This document shows, piece by piece, positions 54,628-64,000 of a stretch of DNA of 64,000 nt. The stretch lies in the NCBI RefSeq assembly GCF_910592395.1, contig NC_088325.1, forward strand, positions 4,185,501 to 4,249,500. Reading direction: 5' to 3'. The translations under genes were made by a program, and so were the position numbers. Numbering within the stretch: the first letter of the stretch is position 1; each line of letters begins with the position of its first letter. This DNA is from Lineus longissimus (Eukaryota; Nemertea; Pilidiophora; Heteronemertea; Lineidae). The notes beneath the pieces were generated by a model that saw only the letters and a list, made by a program, of their open reading frames with translations, had not been told where the DNA came from and made no database searches.

Positions 54628-56802
54628 TTAAGTAAGTTGAAACCTTGCCAAATAAAGGTTGTGTGTTATAGTGCTGGAAATGAAACCGTTTTGGGATGGG
54701 GCAAGGATACATTCTTCACCTTTGTGAGCCAGTACGGATAATTCTGCATTTCTTTCAAGGTTAGGCCACCATGGCGGTAGGGGTGAGATATGTGGTATGA
54801 CCAGAGAGAGTCTGATTGGCCTTTGGCATTCTTCTAGAATGAACTTTATTAGTGGGCCGGCCATTGCGTGTGGGGGAAAACAGTTGTAGTTTTCTTTTGG
54901 ATCCAGAATTTGGGCAAAACAGTTCACTCCCGCGCTGCCTGGTAGAGGAAACGGAGTGTAATGTGGCAGGGCTTCGCCCTTGTCGTCTAATTGTACATTT
55001 GAATCGAGGGACATTAGGTCAAAGGTGTGTGGTCCGTATCTGTTTTGTACTATTTTCCATTGATGTGGAGACAACATGGAATCGAGTTTGGACAGCTTGC
55101 GTGAGGGAGTGTCGGCCGGATTTTTGTTTGATTGTACGAAAAGAAGTTTTAGGTCGCAGTTTGCTGATACCGTGATTTCAAATATTTTCTTTAGTAACCT
55201 GATTAGGTTTATGTCTTTTGCACCTTCGTGCTCCCATGCTTTCAGGAGCGCCATGTTGTCCACGTATGCATCTACCCTTTTGTCTTTTAATTGATTTGAA
55301 ACTGAGATCAACGTATTGAGAAGGGCTTCAGCTTCTTTGAGGTGAATGGGTCTGCTGTCTTCTTTGGGAAAGAAGTCGCCAATTTTCATCTCGCCAATGA
55401 CGCCACCCCATGCGAATTTTGAAGCGTCTGAGGCAAGAGTGATTGAAAAGTGTCGCTCTTTTCTCCAGGGAAGCAGACGAACATTTTCCTCAAATATAAA
55501 CTTCCACGCTTCGATCTCTTCTCTCAGTTTGCCCGATATCGGGATTGGTCTTGAAGATTTGCCTGCCACAGAGATGGCGACAGCCATTTCTCTGATGAAT
55601 AGTTTTGCGCCTGGAATGCATAGCTGGAAAGATATGCATTTCCCCATAAACCTTTGTATGATCTTAATGTGGACCGTGGACTGAGCGAGCAATGTGTTCA
55701 TGAGGTTTTTGAAGGATTCTAATTTCGCGGTCGGAATTGAGAAATGCATTTCCACCGAATGAAGCAGAAAGCCAAGATGTTTTAGCACTTGAGTAGGAAC
55801 CCAGATTATTTTATAAAAGGCGAAAGTATATCCTAGCAACGAGAGGGTGGCGGTGGATGTGTATAAGGATATACCCGTGCTATTGAATTGGGATGGGGAT
55901 TTTGTTACTTGCGAGGGGCCAAGGAATCTGTCGTCTAAGTACTGAAACGTAGTTATGCCCCTAGTCCTTAAATATTCTGTAGCCTGCATGCCTGTGGTTT
56001 GGTAGATATATGGACTCAGTTTGAATCCAAAAGGAAGGGTTGTGTGAATGAAATACCAGCCACCCCATTCTATTCCGAAATAGGTTTGGGAGTTTTCTGA
56101 TAATGAAATGCCGTCGTAGGCGGATTTTTCGTCTGTACTTGCCATGAAATCTCCCTTGGAGATTTGTTTCTGAATAATGGGAAGTGTTTCTAAGTTGAAG
56201 CTAATTGGGGTTATGAATAAGTTAAGAAATCTCTCATCGTGACACAGCCTGTTTTTGTTGGTTTGTGGAACCATAATCAAGGGCATTACTAAATGTGGTG
56301 GATTTACTTCTCCAACTTTCCCCAACAGTCTTAACGACCCATTCTTCAATTTTTCAGTAATTTGTTGAGTGATTTCGGCCTTGAATGATTCACAGGATTT
56401 GTGATTGTTGAAGATTTCTGGAGGAGGAGTGTCATTATTATAAGACTTCCCTTTGAAGTTTCCTTTGAAGTGTTTAAAGTATTTCGTTATGTCTACACCG
56501 TTGTTTATCCAATCCATCACGAGTTTGGACGAGTCATTATCAACTGAGTCAGTAACAAATTTCCAATTTTCTTTTTGAGAGTGCAACATGCCAGCAACAA
56601 AACTATTTGGATCTCTGAGAGGAAAAGCTTGTAGCAGTGTTTCCCAGTTGCTTTCTGTGAGGTCTTCGTTTTCAATTGGTAGTTTTTTCTCGGGTGGAGT
56701 GGGGAGGGGGTGTCCCCTGCAATTTTTCCATGTCACTTCGTTTTTCTGTGCTGATGCTTTTATGGGGTCGAAATCGGGGTTGGTTTCCCATTCGGGGATT
56801 AC
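54628..56802 (-). CDS. pol: Reverse transcriptase-RNase H of the retrotransposon
   Basis: 702 residues from ATG 56736, open in frame up to a strong acceptor (T-run then TAG) at 56803, so it is probably a 3' exon joined to gag. RT motifs: DERFLN, ASTDEKSAYDGI (D202, D208), TTLPFGFKLSPYIYQ, and FQYLDD at 264-269. RNase H: LASDASKFAWGG (D437), EAEALLNTL (E468), YVDNMALLKAW (D493) and NKNPADTPSR (D542). All catalytic carboxylates are present and no stop interrupts the frame, so the gene looks functional. The YLDD box and RT-RNase H order fit the DIRS/Ngaro group and related LTR-type polymerases. The C-terminal ~150 residues have no recognised domain. Confidence 0.93.
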   Translation of the reverse strand, partial: VIPEWETNPDFDPIKASAQKNEVTWKNCRGHPLPTPPEKKLPIENEDLTESNWETLLQAFPLRDPNSFVAGMLHSQKENWKFVTDSVDNDSSKLVMDWINNGVDITKYFKHFKGNFKGKSYNNDTPPPEIFNNHKSCESFKAEITQQITEKLKNGSLRLLGKVGEVNPPHLVMPLIMVPQTNKNRLCHDERFLNLFITPISFNLETLPIIQKQISKGDFMASTDEKSAYDGISLSENSQTYFGIEWGGWYFIHTTLPFGFKLSPYIYQTTGMQATEYLRTRGITTFQYLDDRFLGPSQVTKSPSQFNSTGISLYTSTATLSLLGYTFAFYKIIWVPTQVLKHLGFLLHSVEMHFSIPTAKLESFKNLMNTLLAQSTVHIKIIQRFMGKCISFQLCIPGAKLFIREMAVAISVAGKSSRPIPISGKLREEIEAWKFIFEENVRLLPWRKERHFSITLASDASKFAWGGVIGEMKIGDFFPKEDSRPIHLKEAEALLNTLISVSNQLKDKRVDAYVDNMALLKAWEHEGAKDINLIRLLKKIFEITVSANCDLKLLFVQSNKNPADTPSRKLSKLDSMLSPHQWKIVQNRYGPHTFDLMSLDSNVQLDDKGEALPHYTPFPLPGSAGVNCFAQILDPKENYNCFPPHAMAGPLIKFILEECQRPIRLSLVIPHISPLPPWWPNLERNAELSVLAHKGEECILAPSQNGFISSTITHNLYLARFQLT

Positions 56803-56815
56803 CTAAAAAAAAAAC

Positions 56816-57128
56816 AACCAAAAAAGAAAAAATTGTTATTATTGTTATCATTATTATTATTATTATTATTTTATTTTATTTTATTTTATTTTTTTCTTTT
56901 TGCAGGGGACACCCCTTACCCCACTCCCGCGAAGCGTGTGCTTCTGGAGCTTAGGAGCTCCTGGAAGTGAGATTCGGAGAGTCCTTGATTATTTTGGGAA
57001 GGACCTTTGAACTATTTTTATTTATCTATTTATTTTTTTTTTCTCTAGTGTCTCAGAGGGAAGGTTCTAATTTCCCCATTAGTTTCTTGTTTAAGAATTT
57101 TATCTTTCTTTCAATTTTTCATGATCGG
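56816..57128. other. Intron-like spacer with microsatellite
   Basis: Holds TTA and TTTTA microsatellites (56836-56905) and T-rich runs. It lies between the gag stop and the RT acceptor and is probably spliced out of the gag-pol transcript. Confidence 0.6.
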
Positions 57129-58125
57129 TTATTTTTCCTCAGAATTTGCCGATAAAGCCGCGATTTTTGGGCATTTATCCAAGAAGTGTTCCGTGGATTT
57201 ACAGACATAGCATTGCCTTGGCCTTGGGTTTCCTCGACTAATACTTCCCCTATAGAAATTGTTCCTACCCCTGTTTTGGAAGCCTCTCCCCCACGTTGGA
57301 CCATTAAAATTGTTGCCATAGTGTGGTGGAGGGGCCCACCATCTTTGAGGTTGCCAGTAGTTGTTCGGGCTTGAAGGGTTAGAATTATTTGTGAATTCAT
57401 TATTTGAATCTTGAGTTGAGACTACATTTGTTGAGGGCGAGGACACTTTTTTGCTGATTTTCAACCAACTGTCAACGCTGGCATTTATTTTCTTAGCTAC
57501 ATCCGTACCAATCAATTTTATGACTAGCCCATGCAACGGGACTTTCATGTTGTCTTTAGCTCTGACGGCCTTGAGGGCCATTTTAAAGTGTTCTTTCTCG
57601 GCATGATTGTGAATCACCGCAGTGTCGTATAGCACTTCCAATGCTGCTATAAGGGCCGAGTTAGTGGTGGTGATCCTGTCGGCTAATGCTCTCACCTGTG
57701 CTAGAGCCGTGTCCACTGTAACCTTTCCGGAGGTTTCCTTCCACGTTTTCATTTGTTGCTCTAAAACAGCAAGTCGTTTTATGCTTGTGGCATCCGCACT
57801 TTCCTCTGTTTCAGCCTGAAATTAATATGAGCAAGTAAATCCACATGCCTAGGACGATTTTACCTAACGTTTAGTGGTTTAACATTCTGATTGTTACTTT
57901 GAGTATGATGGTGTAGAGTTGTTGGCCGAAATTTGTTTCATGGGAGTAGAATTGACCCGGCTTATGTTCTTTCAGCTTCCATTTATAAATGCCGACAAGA
58001 ATTCAGTCTAAAGCTTGAATGGGCTGTCCCTGATCTGCAAGCGTTGTACGATTCCTATTAACCACCATCATCCCATTGAGCATTTATGGACTTGCAAGTC
58101 TGTTTTAACCGAGCCCGCTTAACGC

Positions 58126-58159
<34 letters not shown>

Positions 58160-58919
58160 CACCCTTTTTTCCCCTTTATGAGCTTCCTCGTCAGGCTTGG
58201 CCTTTTCGTTTTGGTCCTTCTTCCCTTGGGGCTGTTTTTGCTTATGTGCTTGCGTTGGCGTAGGCATAGAAATTTTTTCGGTGGTGGTTCCGACGGGCAT
58301 TCCCGGCAGGGTGGCCTCTTCGTTTGCAAATATGATTGCCGCATGACACACTAGTCTCCTGTTGTTCATGTTGTCTTCTAGCCCTATAGCTTGCAGATAA
58401 CCTGTGGCGATTAAATTTTTTGTTAGAGTAAGAGTATAGCTTGGCCTATCCCGCTGTATTTTTAACGGATCTCATTTGCTCCTAAAAACCGTGAAGGTGC
58501 CTGCCGATCCATAAAATCAATTATGCGGCTTTAGTTCAGACTTTACATGAGGTAAAGACTCGATATTTAGTTACCAATCTTTTTTCATAAGGCTGTTTTC
58601 TTTTTCTTTTTCTAGGTTGCCATTTATTGATACCGAGATTTTTTAAAGAAATTTGTTTGCTTACCTCTAGGTCAAAGGCTGTTAATTTTTTGAATTCTTG
58701 AAATAGTTCGGCCGGACTGTAGCTGTGGAGAAGCTGTTTTTCTTTAAACGAAGCTAGGAGCTCAGGTGCACGGAGTGATGCTTCAATTGCTGTCTCGTCA
58801 TACGCCCGGACTTTCCCTATCAGTTGTAGCAAGTCCTTCCCGTGAAGGTTAGCGTTCGCGTTCAGCCACAGGCGTGGCTTCAAGCTGCTTGCCTGCTGCT
58901 GGTCATCGTGGCACGCCAT
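57129..58919 (-). CDS. gag: Gag protein of the retrotransposon, three exons
   Basis: Exon 1 58919-58634 (MACHDDQQQ to ISLKNLG), exon 2 58401-58163 (YLQAIGLEDN to KGEKR), exon 3 57815-57129 (AETEESADAT to SANSEEK and TAA). Phases 1 and 0 agree at both junctions, with donors GTATCA and GTGAGT and acceptors CCACAG and TTTCAG. An alternative donor at 58664 (GTAAGC) would break the frame. About 403 residues: a helical N-terminus, a Lys/Glu-rich middle, a helical coiled region (LEQQMKTWKE), a Gly/Arg/Asn/Trp-rich segment, and a CCHC zinc knuckle CYVCKSTEHFLDKC that would bind element RNA. A 29-base T run (58128-58156) lies in intron 2. Introns inside a retroelement gag are unusual. Confidence 0.75.
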
Positions 58920-59960
58920 GTTGACTGTTCTCCAATACGAGTAGAAGTGAGGTCGTCTGTGTTGGCTGTCGACATTTGAGGGGAAAGATTACGTCAATCT
59001 TTTCATTCCCTTGAAAGGGTTGACTTGAACCCTCCTGCCTGATGCAATGGTGTGGAACCTATCCATTCAGCGCTTGCCTAGGACGGAGTGCGGTTATGCC
59101 TACCGTTTGTGCCAGGAGTGATGTAACCATTTAATAAATTTGAGGCTCTTTTGCGTGCTTTATGTCTATTGGGCGTTGGTTGTTTTATTAGGTTCCAATC
59201 AATCTTGTCCGCCCTATCCGCGTGAATTTTCACTGGGACTTAGAAGTCCTGGATAAGAGGGACAGACCAATTAGAACCGAGGCTTTGCCTATAATTTCAA
59301 AAACATTTCCTCTTTTCTGAAGCCTTCATGAGCAGTGATGCAGCGCTTTGAGCGATCCTAATGGATCGGATACTGCGCTATACAAGACTCGTTATATATA
59401 TATATATATATTTATATTATATTACAAGTTATTCTCCAAGTCTGACCGCCCGGCAGACTATTCTTGGCCCTTCTGAAGATAAGATTAATAAGTAAACTCT
59501 GTGGAAAAAAGGAACAAATTCTGTGGGCCCTCCAACATATCAGAATTAAAACATTGAGTTGAGAGGTGAGCTATTTAAACAATATTTAGCTCTTTAAACA
59601 ATAAGAATCGAGTTCATACCGATAGTCACCCAGACATTTCGAGATCGAGAATTGCTCATTTACGGTACTCTCCTTTTCATTATAGTTCTGTCTGAGCACC
59701 AAGCAGACTTATAGATTATGTTTATTTTTGGTTCGAACACCCAGCGAACCTGATTATATTTTCTAATGTCTGATCCACCAAGCAGACTAGACTATTTTAT
59801 CTTCAGTGCGATCCAGCGGATCTCTGATTATTTTCTCTAATGTCTGACCACCCAGCAGACTAGTTTATTTCATATCTTTGGTCCGATTACCAAGCGAACC
59901 ACTTATTATTTTAAATACTTTTTGTTACAAGTGAGGTCCTAGATAAGGTCTGCGCTGTTC
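58920..59960 (-). other. Leader of the retrotransposon
   Basis: About 1 kb between repeat A1 and the gag ATG. It includes a TA microsatellite at 59393-59420 and the hairpin array at 59440-59900. No open frame of note. Confidence 0.65.
59440..59900 (-). ncRNA. Array of seven small hairpins in the retrotransposon leader
   Basis: Short stems with a shared loop recur at 59440-59458, 59690-59708, 59730-59750, 59768-59787, 59810-59822, 59842-59860 and 59880-59900. On the plus strand the stems are GTCTG/CAGAC (four times), GGTTCG/CGAACC, GGTCCG/CGAACC and GATCC/GGATC; the loops are variants of ACCACCCAG. The last six are spaced 32-42 bases. Stem sequence changes on both sides while pairing is kept, which argues for selection on RNA structure. 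A packaging or Gag-binding role is plausible for a leader; this is inference. It is part of the element RNA, not a separate RNA gene. Confidence 0.65.
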
Positions 59961-60030
59961 GCTTCCTCACGAAAGAATGACTGGACTACGAGAATTACAA
60001 GGTAGCGCCGTCTGGTGTTAACTTAGGATA
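59961..60030 (-). repeat. Split direct repeat A1 (5' end of retrotransposon)
   Basis: 70 bp matching A2 at 51190-51260. Ends in the recombinase arm ACTTAGGATA, followed by TCAATC, which is probably flanking DNA or the spacer left by integration. Confidence 0.88.
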
Positions 60031-60039
60031 TCAATCATG

Positions 60040-61669
60040 TTGGGATATCAGTGTATACCTTATTTAGTTAGTAAACCTGCCCTTATATGAAAAGAATGGT
60101 TTAGAGAAATCAAAAGCCGTTATACCTTTAACAAATCAGTATCAACAAAGTTAATTCAGCTTGTATTTTAAAGAAAGGATTGCACAACGAGACGCTCATG
60201 TGGTAGCACTTACGAGTAATCCCTAGTAAGCATGTAAATCAGCGACGGCACGTGGCTCGTTGCGCAGCACCTCAACACTGTGACACAAATTTAAAAACGG
60301 CCGCCCAGCAGCCGGACAAATCATCTATAGCGTGATCAACGTTTTTTTCCACAATTATGCGCACAAAATGTCCATATTATTAGCAGGAATGGCAGGGCTG
60401 GCGAGGCATATCGCAAAAGTTATTGCCAGTCATGCCAATGGCAGATGATGATTGTAAGCTTGTAAGCAACAGTGGGATGAATATTGTTTCCACTCGTTGG
60501 AATATTATTATTTTGCAGAGCGCCGCGAATATGCCCGAAAATGAATTGTCTTTTTTAATCATCAATAGAAATCCCTGGTGCAGATAGTGCATGTTACTTC
60601 AAAGGTAACCCTCTCAGGGTAGGATGACGGACTATTTTTCTATCAAGACGCACGATCTTCAAAATATCAGTGAGCTATTAAACGCGCAAAAAAGGGTCCG
60701 ACATGTCCGAAGGAGGTGTGATGTCATAAAAATAAATGTGCGTGTTGAGGTGTTTAAAGTCTGCGCAATGCAGTTCGCGTTTACAATAATATCTGGTTGA
60801 CATGCCTGAGCTGCTCAATTCCATTTGACTTTGTACAAGTTGTTGTTAACTGCCATGTTGGGAATTTCACATTTATCAGTGAGAACTGTTAGAACGGATG
60901 TGACCGGCTTCGAGTTCGAATTCGAAGACTTTTATGCATTATTACTTTTAGTTTAAACTAAAATAATTCATTGCTTATACATCAAACACACACATATTGC
61001 CTGAAAGAATATATATTGACACAATCTTCTTCTTCTTATGATTTGTCAATGGATGATAACGGCTTTTGTCTGATAAGCAAGAACCTAGTTCATACCGTTT
61101 TGAAAATAAATAAAATTAAAAGCGTTGGTTATGTGGGCGTACATTTGTTGCACGTTTTGTCAAAGTTGACGGGTGTTGTGACAACAAATGTTACGAGGGT
61201 AACAAGCGGACATTTACTCGGGACATGCCGTTTTCGAAACTACCTGTGAGAAAAACGATAGAAAACGATACTTTTCGAGTCCTTTTGTATTCCACCGCAC
61301 CTAATTGCGATAACATTCGAGTCTTTTCGATACTTTTAGACCCCTACCTGCGGTTTAAATAGATGTGATAAGAATGTGGGTTTGCGACACTTATAACGTA
61401 TTGCAGAACTGAAATAATTGCTCGTTCTGAATACCTCTCGAACTCTGTCGAAAAAAATCGAAAATACTTCTCAGGCAAAAGCATTAAAATTGTTGGTCAT
61501 TTACGATCGTTTTCGGTAATATTCGACAGGGATTAGACCAGCAATCACAATAGAATTAACTGTTTCGATTTTCTTCGAAACTTTCCGAGTTCTTGCCAAG
61601 CATGGCTCGCCAAGGCCGGGTCGAATTCCGTAAGATTTCCGAGAGACGGTTTAATGACCGTGAAGCATT
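60040..61669. other. Non-coding DNA
   Basis: No exon recognised. From about 61220 the sequence is rich in TCGA-type words (TTTTCGAGTC, TTCGAGTC, CTCGAAC, TCGAAAA) that lead into the repeat at 61670. The open frames at 60380 and 60971 have no domain support. Confidence 0.4.
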
Positions 61670-61745
61670 TCGAGTGATTTTCGAGTGATTTCGAGACCGA
61701 TGCAGATTCCGAGAGTTTTCCGACAGAAAAACGAGAGTTGCTGTT
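61670..61745. repeat. CTCG-rich dispersed repeat, copy 2 (inverted)
   Basis: The reverse complement matches 34440-34520 (CTCTCGTTTTTCT-TCGGAAAACTCTCG). Confidence 0.65.
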
Positions 61746-61749
61746 CATA

Positions 61750-62404
61750 GTGTCATTTGAAACCTTATAACGAACCCATCCTAGAAAAAATATCTGATAT
61801 ACTCAACATATGATTACATAACAATAAATTGGATATTAGTAGAAGTTGATAAAAGAAATTTAACAATTTAATGATAATTGTAAGATACTCATTGAACATA
61901 CATGTTTTATTGTGTTCTGATGAAAACTTCAAAAGATATTCAGATATGAACAATTTCATTATATCGGAATACACGCTATGACATCACTAAACTAAATCTA
62001 AGCAGCATATCTTTATCCGTATACCAGTTTTTCCCAACGATGCCTGCTGGATCTCCAACTTTGAACGCCCATATATAACTCTCCCAATTTTCTATATTTT
62101 TTTTCATGAAATAAAGAGCAATTTAGTCCTACTCCACTTCCATTAATCCTAATCAAGTGCACCACAATTGGTCATTGTGCTGGGAATTTGAAAGCACGCT
62201 TGCGCTGTCTCAATATGACGTACATCAGTAATAACTATATGCCGACGTACGTGCATTTCACCAACAGGCTAATAACATTTCTCATACATGAATAAATACT
62301 GTACGTCCTAATGTGACAGCGCCATTAAGTTGGGAAATTGTGTTTTTGATGACTTTTAACGAAATGTTGTTGTGTTCATCTGGTAATATGAGATTCGCAC
62401 TCAT
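61750..62404. other. AT-rich non-coding DNA
   Basis: Nothing recognised. The open frame at 61765-61974 is low-complexity and unsupported. Confidence 0.4.
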
Positions 62405-63273
62405 GTCCGAGTTAGTTGTAACGGTATTGGCGTCCAAGAGTTAAGTGGAAGCGAATATTTCTTATGGCTATTACAAATATACATGTACAGACTGATGTAA
62501 TATAACTCCAAATTTGATAAAGCGCAACGTATAGCAAAGAGTGAGTGCTAAACTGTGATTTGATATAATAAGAATTTACCAAGCGAGTGTGTGTTTCGAG
62601 TGGAAATATCACACGAGTAGTTGTCTTGGCCCAAGGAAACCCACTCGACCTGCATGCGATCTCGGGGGTTTCCGAATTCATACATTCGAGATTTCAGTCT
62701 GCAAATACACGTATTTGCGAAAGGTAGTAAGTGATAGTTGTAGTAATGTGTGTTCAGGTTGATGACGAAACTGCACCCGTGCAGTGTTGCCCCGCTGAAT
62801 AGCCCTGCGACTGAATTCTGCTGTTTTCTTTGCTGCGTGTTTACAACTGTTCGCTGTACATTATGCAGAGTGTGGTTGACCTTTTTATTTTTTTTAATTT
62901 CATTCAGAACGTAGATACGTCATCTGCACTCACACGGCACTTGGAGGGTATTTTCTTTAGAGAGTGTTCCTCACCCAAGATGGGTTGCATTTTCTTTGCG
63001 TGCCATTACGTTTCTGTGCAATTTGAGGTTATTGGTCAAGTGACTAAAAATTTAGACAGCGACCAAAATAAGAGTCCATCGCAAGCTTCTTTCTCATCAG
63101 CACTTGGACATTTATCCTCTCTTGTCTAATCACCTCCATAAATCAGCATTTGAGACACGGTCATACAATTTGATCTTGATTTGATATTTTACCATATTAA
63201 CATCTATTCACATACAAAACTCTGGATCGAGTTTGCGCGTGCCTAGACTCAGTAGTGTCTTCATATTTTCCAG

Positions 63274-63402
63274 GATGATTCATCAATGGAAGCCCAGTTC
63301 CATGAACATTCGGCTCCTCCAAAATGTGAGAAGAATGATAGTATCAAATACCATAATATTTCGACATCTGCGCATGATTTTGACAACGCTCATAATGAAG
63401 AG
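63274..63402 (+). CDS. Second receptor-type cytoplasmic exon (candidate)
   Basis: A 129-bp exon, phase 0 at both ends, with acceptor TCATATTTTCCAG and donor GTAAGT. It encodes 43 residues: SSMEAQFHEHSAPPKCEKND, then a His/Asn/Ser-rich part with one tyrosine (IKYHNIS). Same borders and flanks as the exon at 31895-31999, but the protein sequence is strongly diverged and eight residues longer. It could be a further alternative tail of the receptor at 17-32 kb or belong to a second receptor gene continuing to the right. Single-exon evidence only. Confidence 0.5.
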
Positions 63403-63639
63403 GTAAGTTGGGTGGCCTCTATTTTGACTCGAGTTGGACGAAAAACGTGCAAAATGTATGAAGCAAATATCGCATTACCTAGGAGAGTGATACGCCCATG
63501 TAATTTAGATATCTTAATCACACGAGGAATAATCTCGTGTAATCCCGACTCTAACTGATGAAAGACACTTCCCCTTTCATGCCTTTTGCGTCATTTTCAT
63601 TGTAGTCCTTTGTTACATCAGGTATCGTTTGACATGTTA

Positions 63640-64000
63640 GAGAGTTTTTCCCGAATGTGTGCGATGTGGACGCGTCCCGTTAACAGGACGAATAATCTAT
63701 GTTAAAATGCGTTTCCAAGGTGTTTGCATGAGGACAACCACTTCGTGTTGTATCTCATTGGAAACACCTGATTTTTCCTCTTTCTGCAGGATGTTAAATC
63801 TGGTGTTTTATTACTTTGAATAAATCATAAGTGTCGCATTGGCTCCTTTCTCTGTTTCCCAACCACTGTGGATATTTTGCCAATTTAACCGGAAAAATCA
63901 CGGAAAAACTCTACATTTCTGGATATTCAACTCATACAGTGACCAATCCCGTGAAAGACAGTTGCTTGAGCTACCCATCAAAAACCAAAAAAAAATTAAA
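63640..64000 (+). repeat. Dispersed ~600-bp repeat, copy 3 (cut by window edge)
   Basis: Matches 13737-14100 and 32270-32630: AATGCGTTTCCAAGG, CATTGGAAACACC, AATAAATCATAA, GTGTCGCATTGGCTCCT. Confidence 0.7.

Larger units (their letters stand above)
50952..60030 (-). mobile_element. Tyrosine-recombinase (DIRS/Ngaro/PAT-like) retrotransposon
   Basis: Read on the minus strand: short repeat A1 (60030-59961), leader with hairpins, gag with introns, RT-RNase H, tyrosine recombinase, repeat B1 (52773-52720 plus 51276-51261, split by a nested element), repeat A2 (51260-51190), spacer, repeat B2 (51021-50952). This A1-ORFs-B1-A2-B2 order is the split-direct-repeat layout of Ngaro and PAT elements. 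Each repeat is about 70 bp and copies are almost identical. Without the nested element the length is about 7.6 kb. No methyltransferase domain is seen, unlike DIRS1 proper. All catalytic residues appear intact. Confidence 0.9.
62405..64000 (+). repeat. Second copy of the receptor 3' region, cut by window edge
   Basis: Collinear with 29995-32620 but shorter between the first and second matching blocks. It contains a homologous cytoplasmic exon (63274-63402) and the start of the third copy of the ~600-bp repeat. No copy of the transmembrane exon was found upstream, so the duplication may have started inside the intron, or its 5' part was replaced. Confidence 0.78.

Noticed and set aside
54584-54660. 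Intron joining the RT frame to the recombinase frame
   Set aside because: The obvious donor (AG|GTTTCA) is in the wrong phase for the phase-0 acceptor, so I did not annotate it.
59440-59900. CRISPR-like regular repeat array
   Set aside because: Repeat units are hairpins with variable stems and no conserved full-length repeat, in an animal retroelement; the CRISPR model does not fit.

Overview
This is a gene-poor, repeat-rich piece of an animal nuclear genome, about 38-40% GC by eye. Split coding exons with GT/AG introns, phase-1 immunoglobulin modules, tyrosine-rich receptor tails, Polinton-type and tyrosine-recombinase transposons and a P2X7-C-domain gene all point to a metazoan. Frequent AGGCCTA words and the repeat mix suggest a marine invertebrate, perhaps a deuterostome such as an echinoderm, hemichordate or lancelet. 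That placement is a guess.

Layout. (1) 1-9302: the right-hand end of an endogenous Polinton/adintovirus-like element, cut by the window edge. It carries a protein-primed-type DNA polymerase B and seven further compact genes. Several genes are intact. The polymerase has an in-frame stop and a frameshift, and two other genes are interrupted. The element seems to end in a 144-bp palindrome. (2) 9.5-10.4 kb: three tandem ~300-bp repeats. (3) 11.1-12.3 kb, minus strand: a transmembrane exon and a long cytoplasmic tail exon ending in an ITAM-like double YxxL motif. (4) 15.35-16.25 kb: a non-autonomous hAT-like element with a stub of transposase. (5) 17.0-32.0 kb, plus strand: an Ig-superfamily receptor gene. 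Three exons (a V-like domain and a C2-like domain split by an intron) form a phase 1-1 module that is tandemly duplicated with its flanking introns. A transmembrane exon and a short cytoplasmic exon follow. The second intron copy has received a 1.85-kb foldback element whose empty site survives in the first copy. (6) 36.8-42.8 kb: a degenerate minisatellite invaded by a 3.6-kb foldback element with a 9-bp target duplication, itself hit by a second foldback. (7) 44.99-45.99 kb: a 1-kb inverted-repeat transposon with a 9-bp duplication. (8) 47.5-50.8 kb: a decayed THAP-domain gene (+) convergent with a decayed P2X7-C-domain gene (-). (9) 50.95-60.03 kb, minus strand: an apparently intact tyrosine-recombinase retrotransposon (gag with introns, RT-RNase H, recombinase, split direct repeats, 26-bp junction palindrome), with a very young 1.44-kb LTR-like element nested in its repeat. 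Its leader holds an array of seven small hairpins. (10) 62.4-64.0 kb: a second copy of the receptor's 3' region with a diverged cytoplasmic exon.

The interesting biology is the pair of receptor genes (ITAM-like tail on one strand, expanding Ig module on the other), the retrotransposon's covarying hairpin leader, and the palindromic end of the virus-like element. Sequence similarity searches were not possible. Family names come from motifs I could read.
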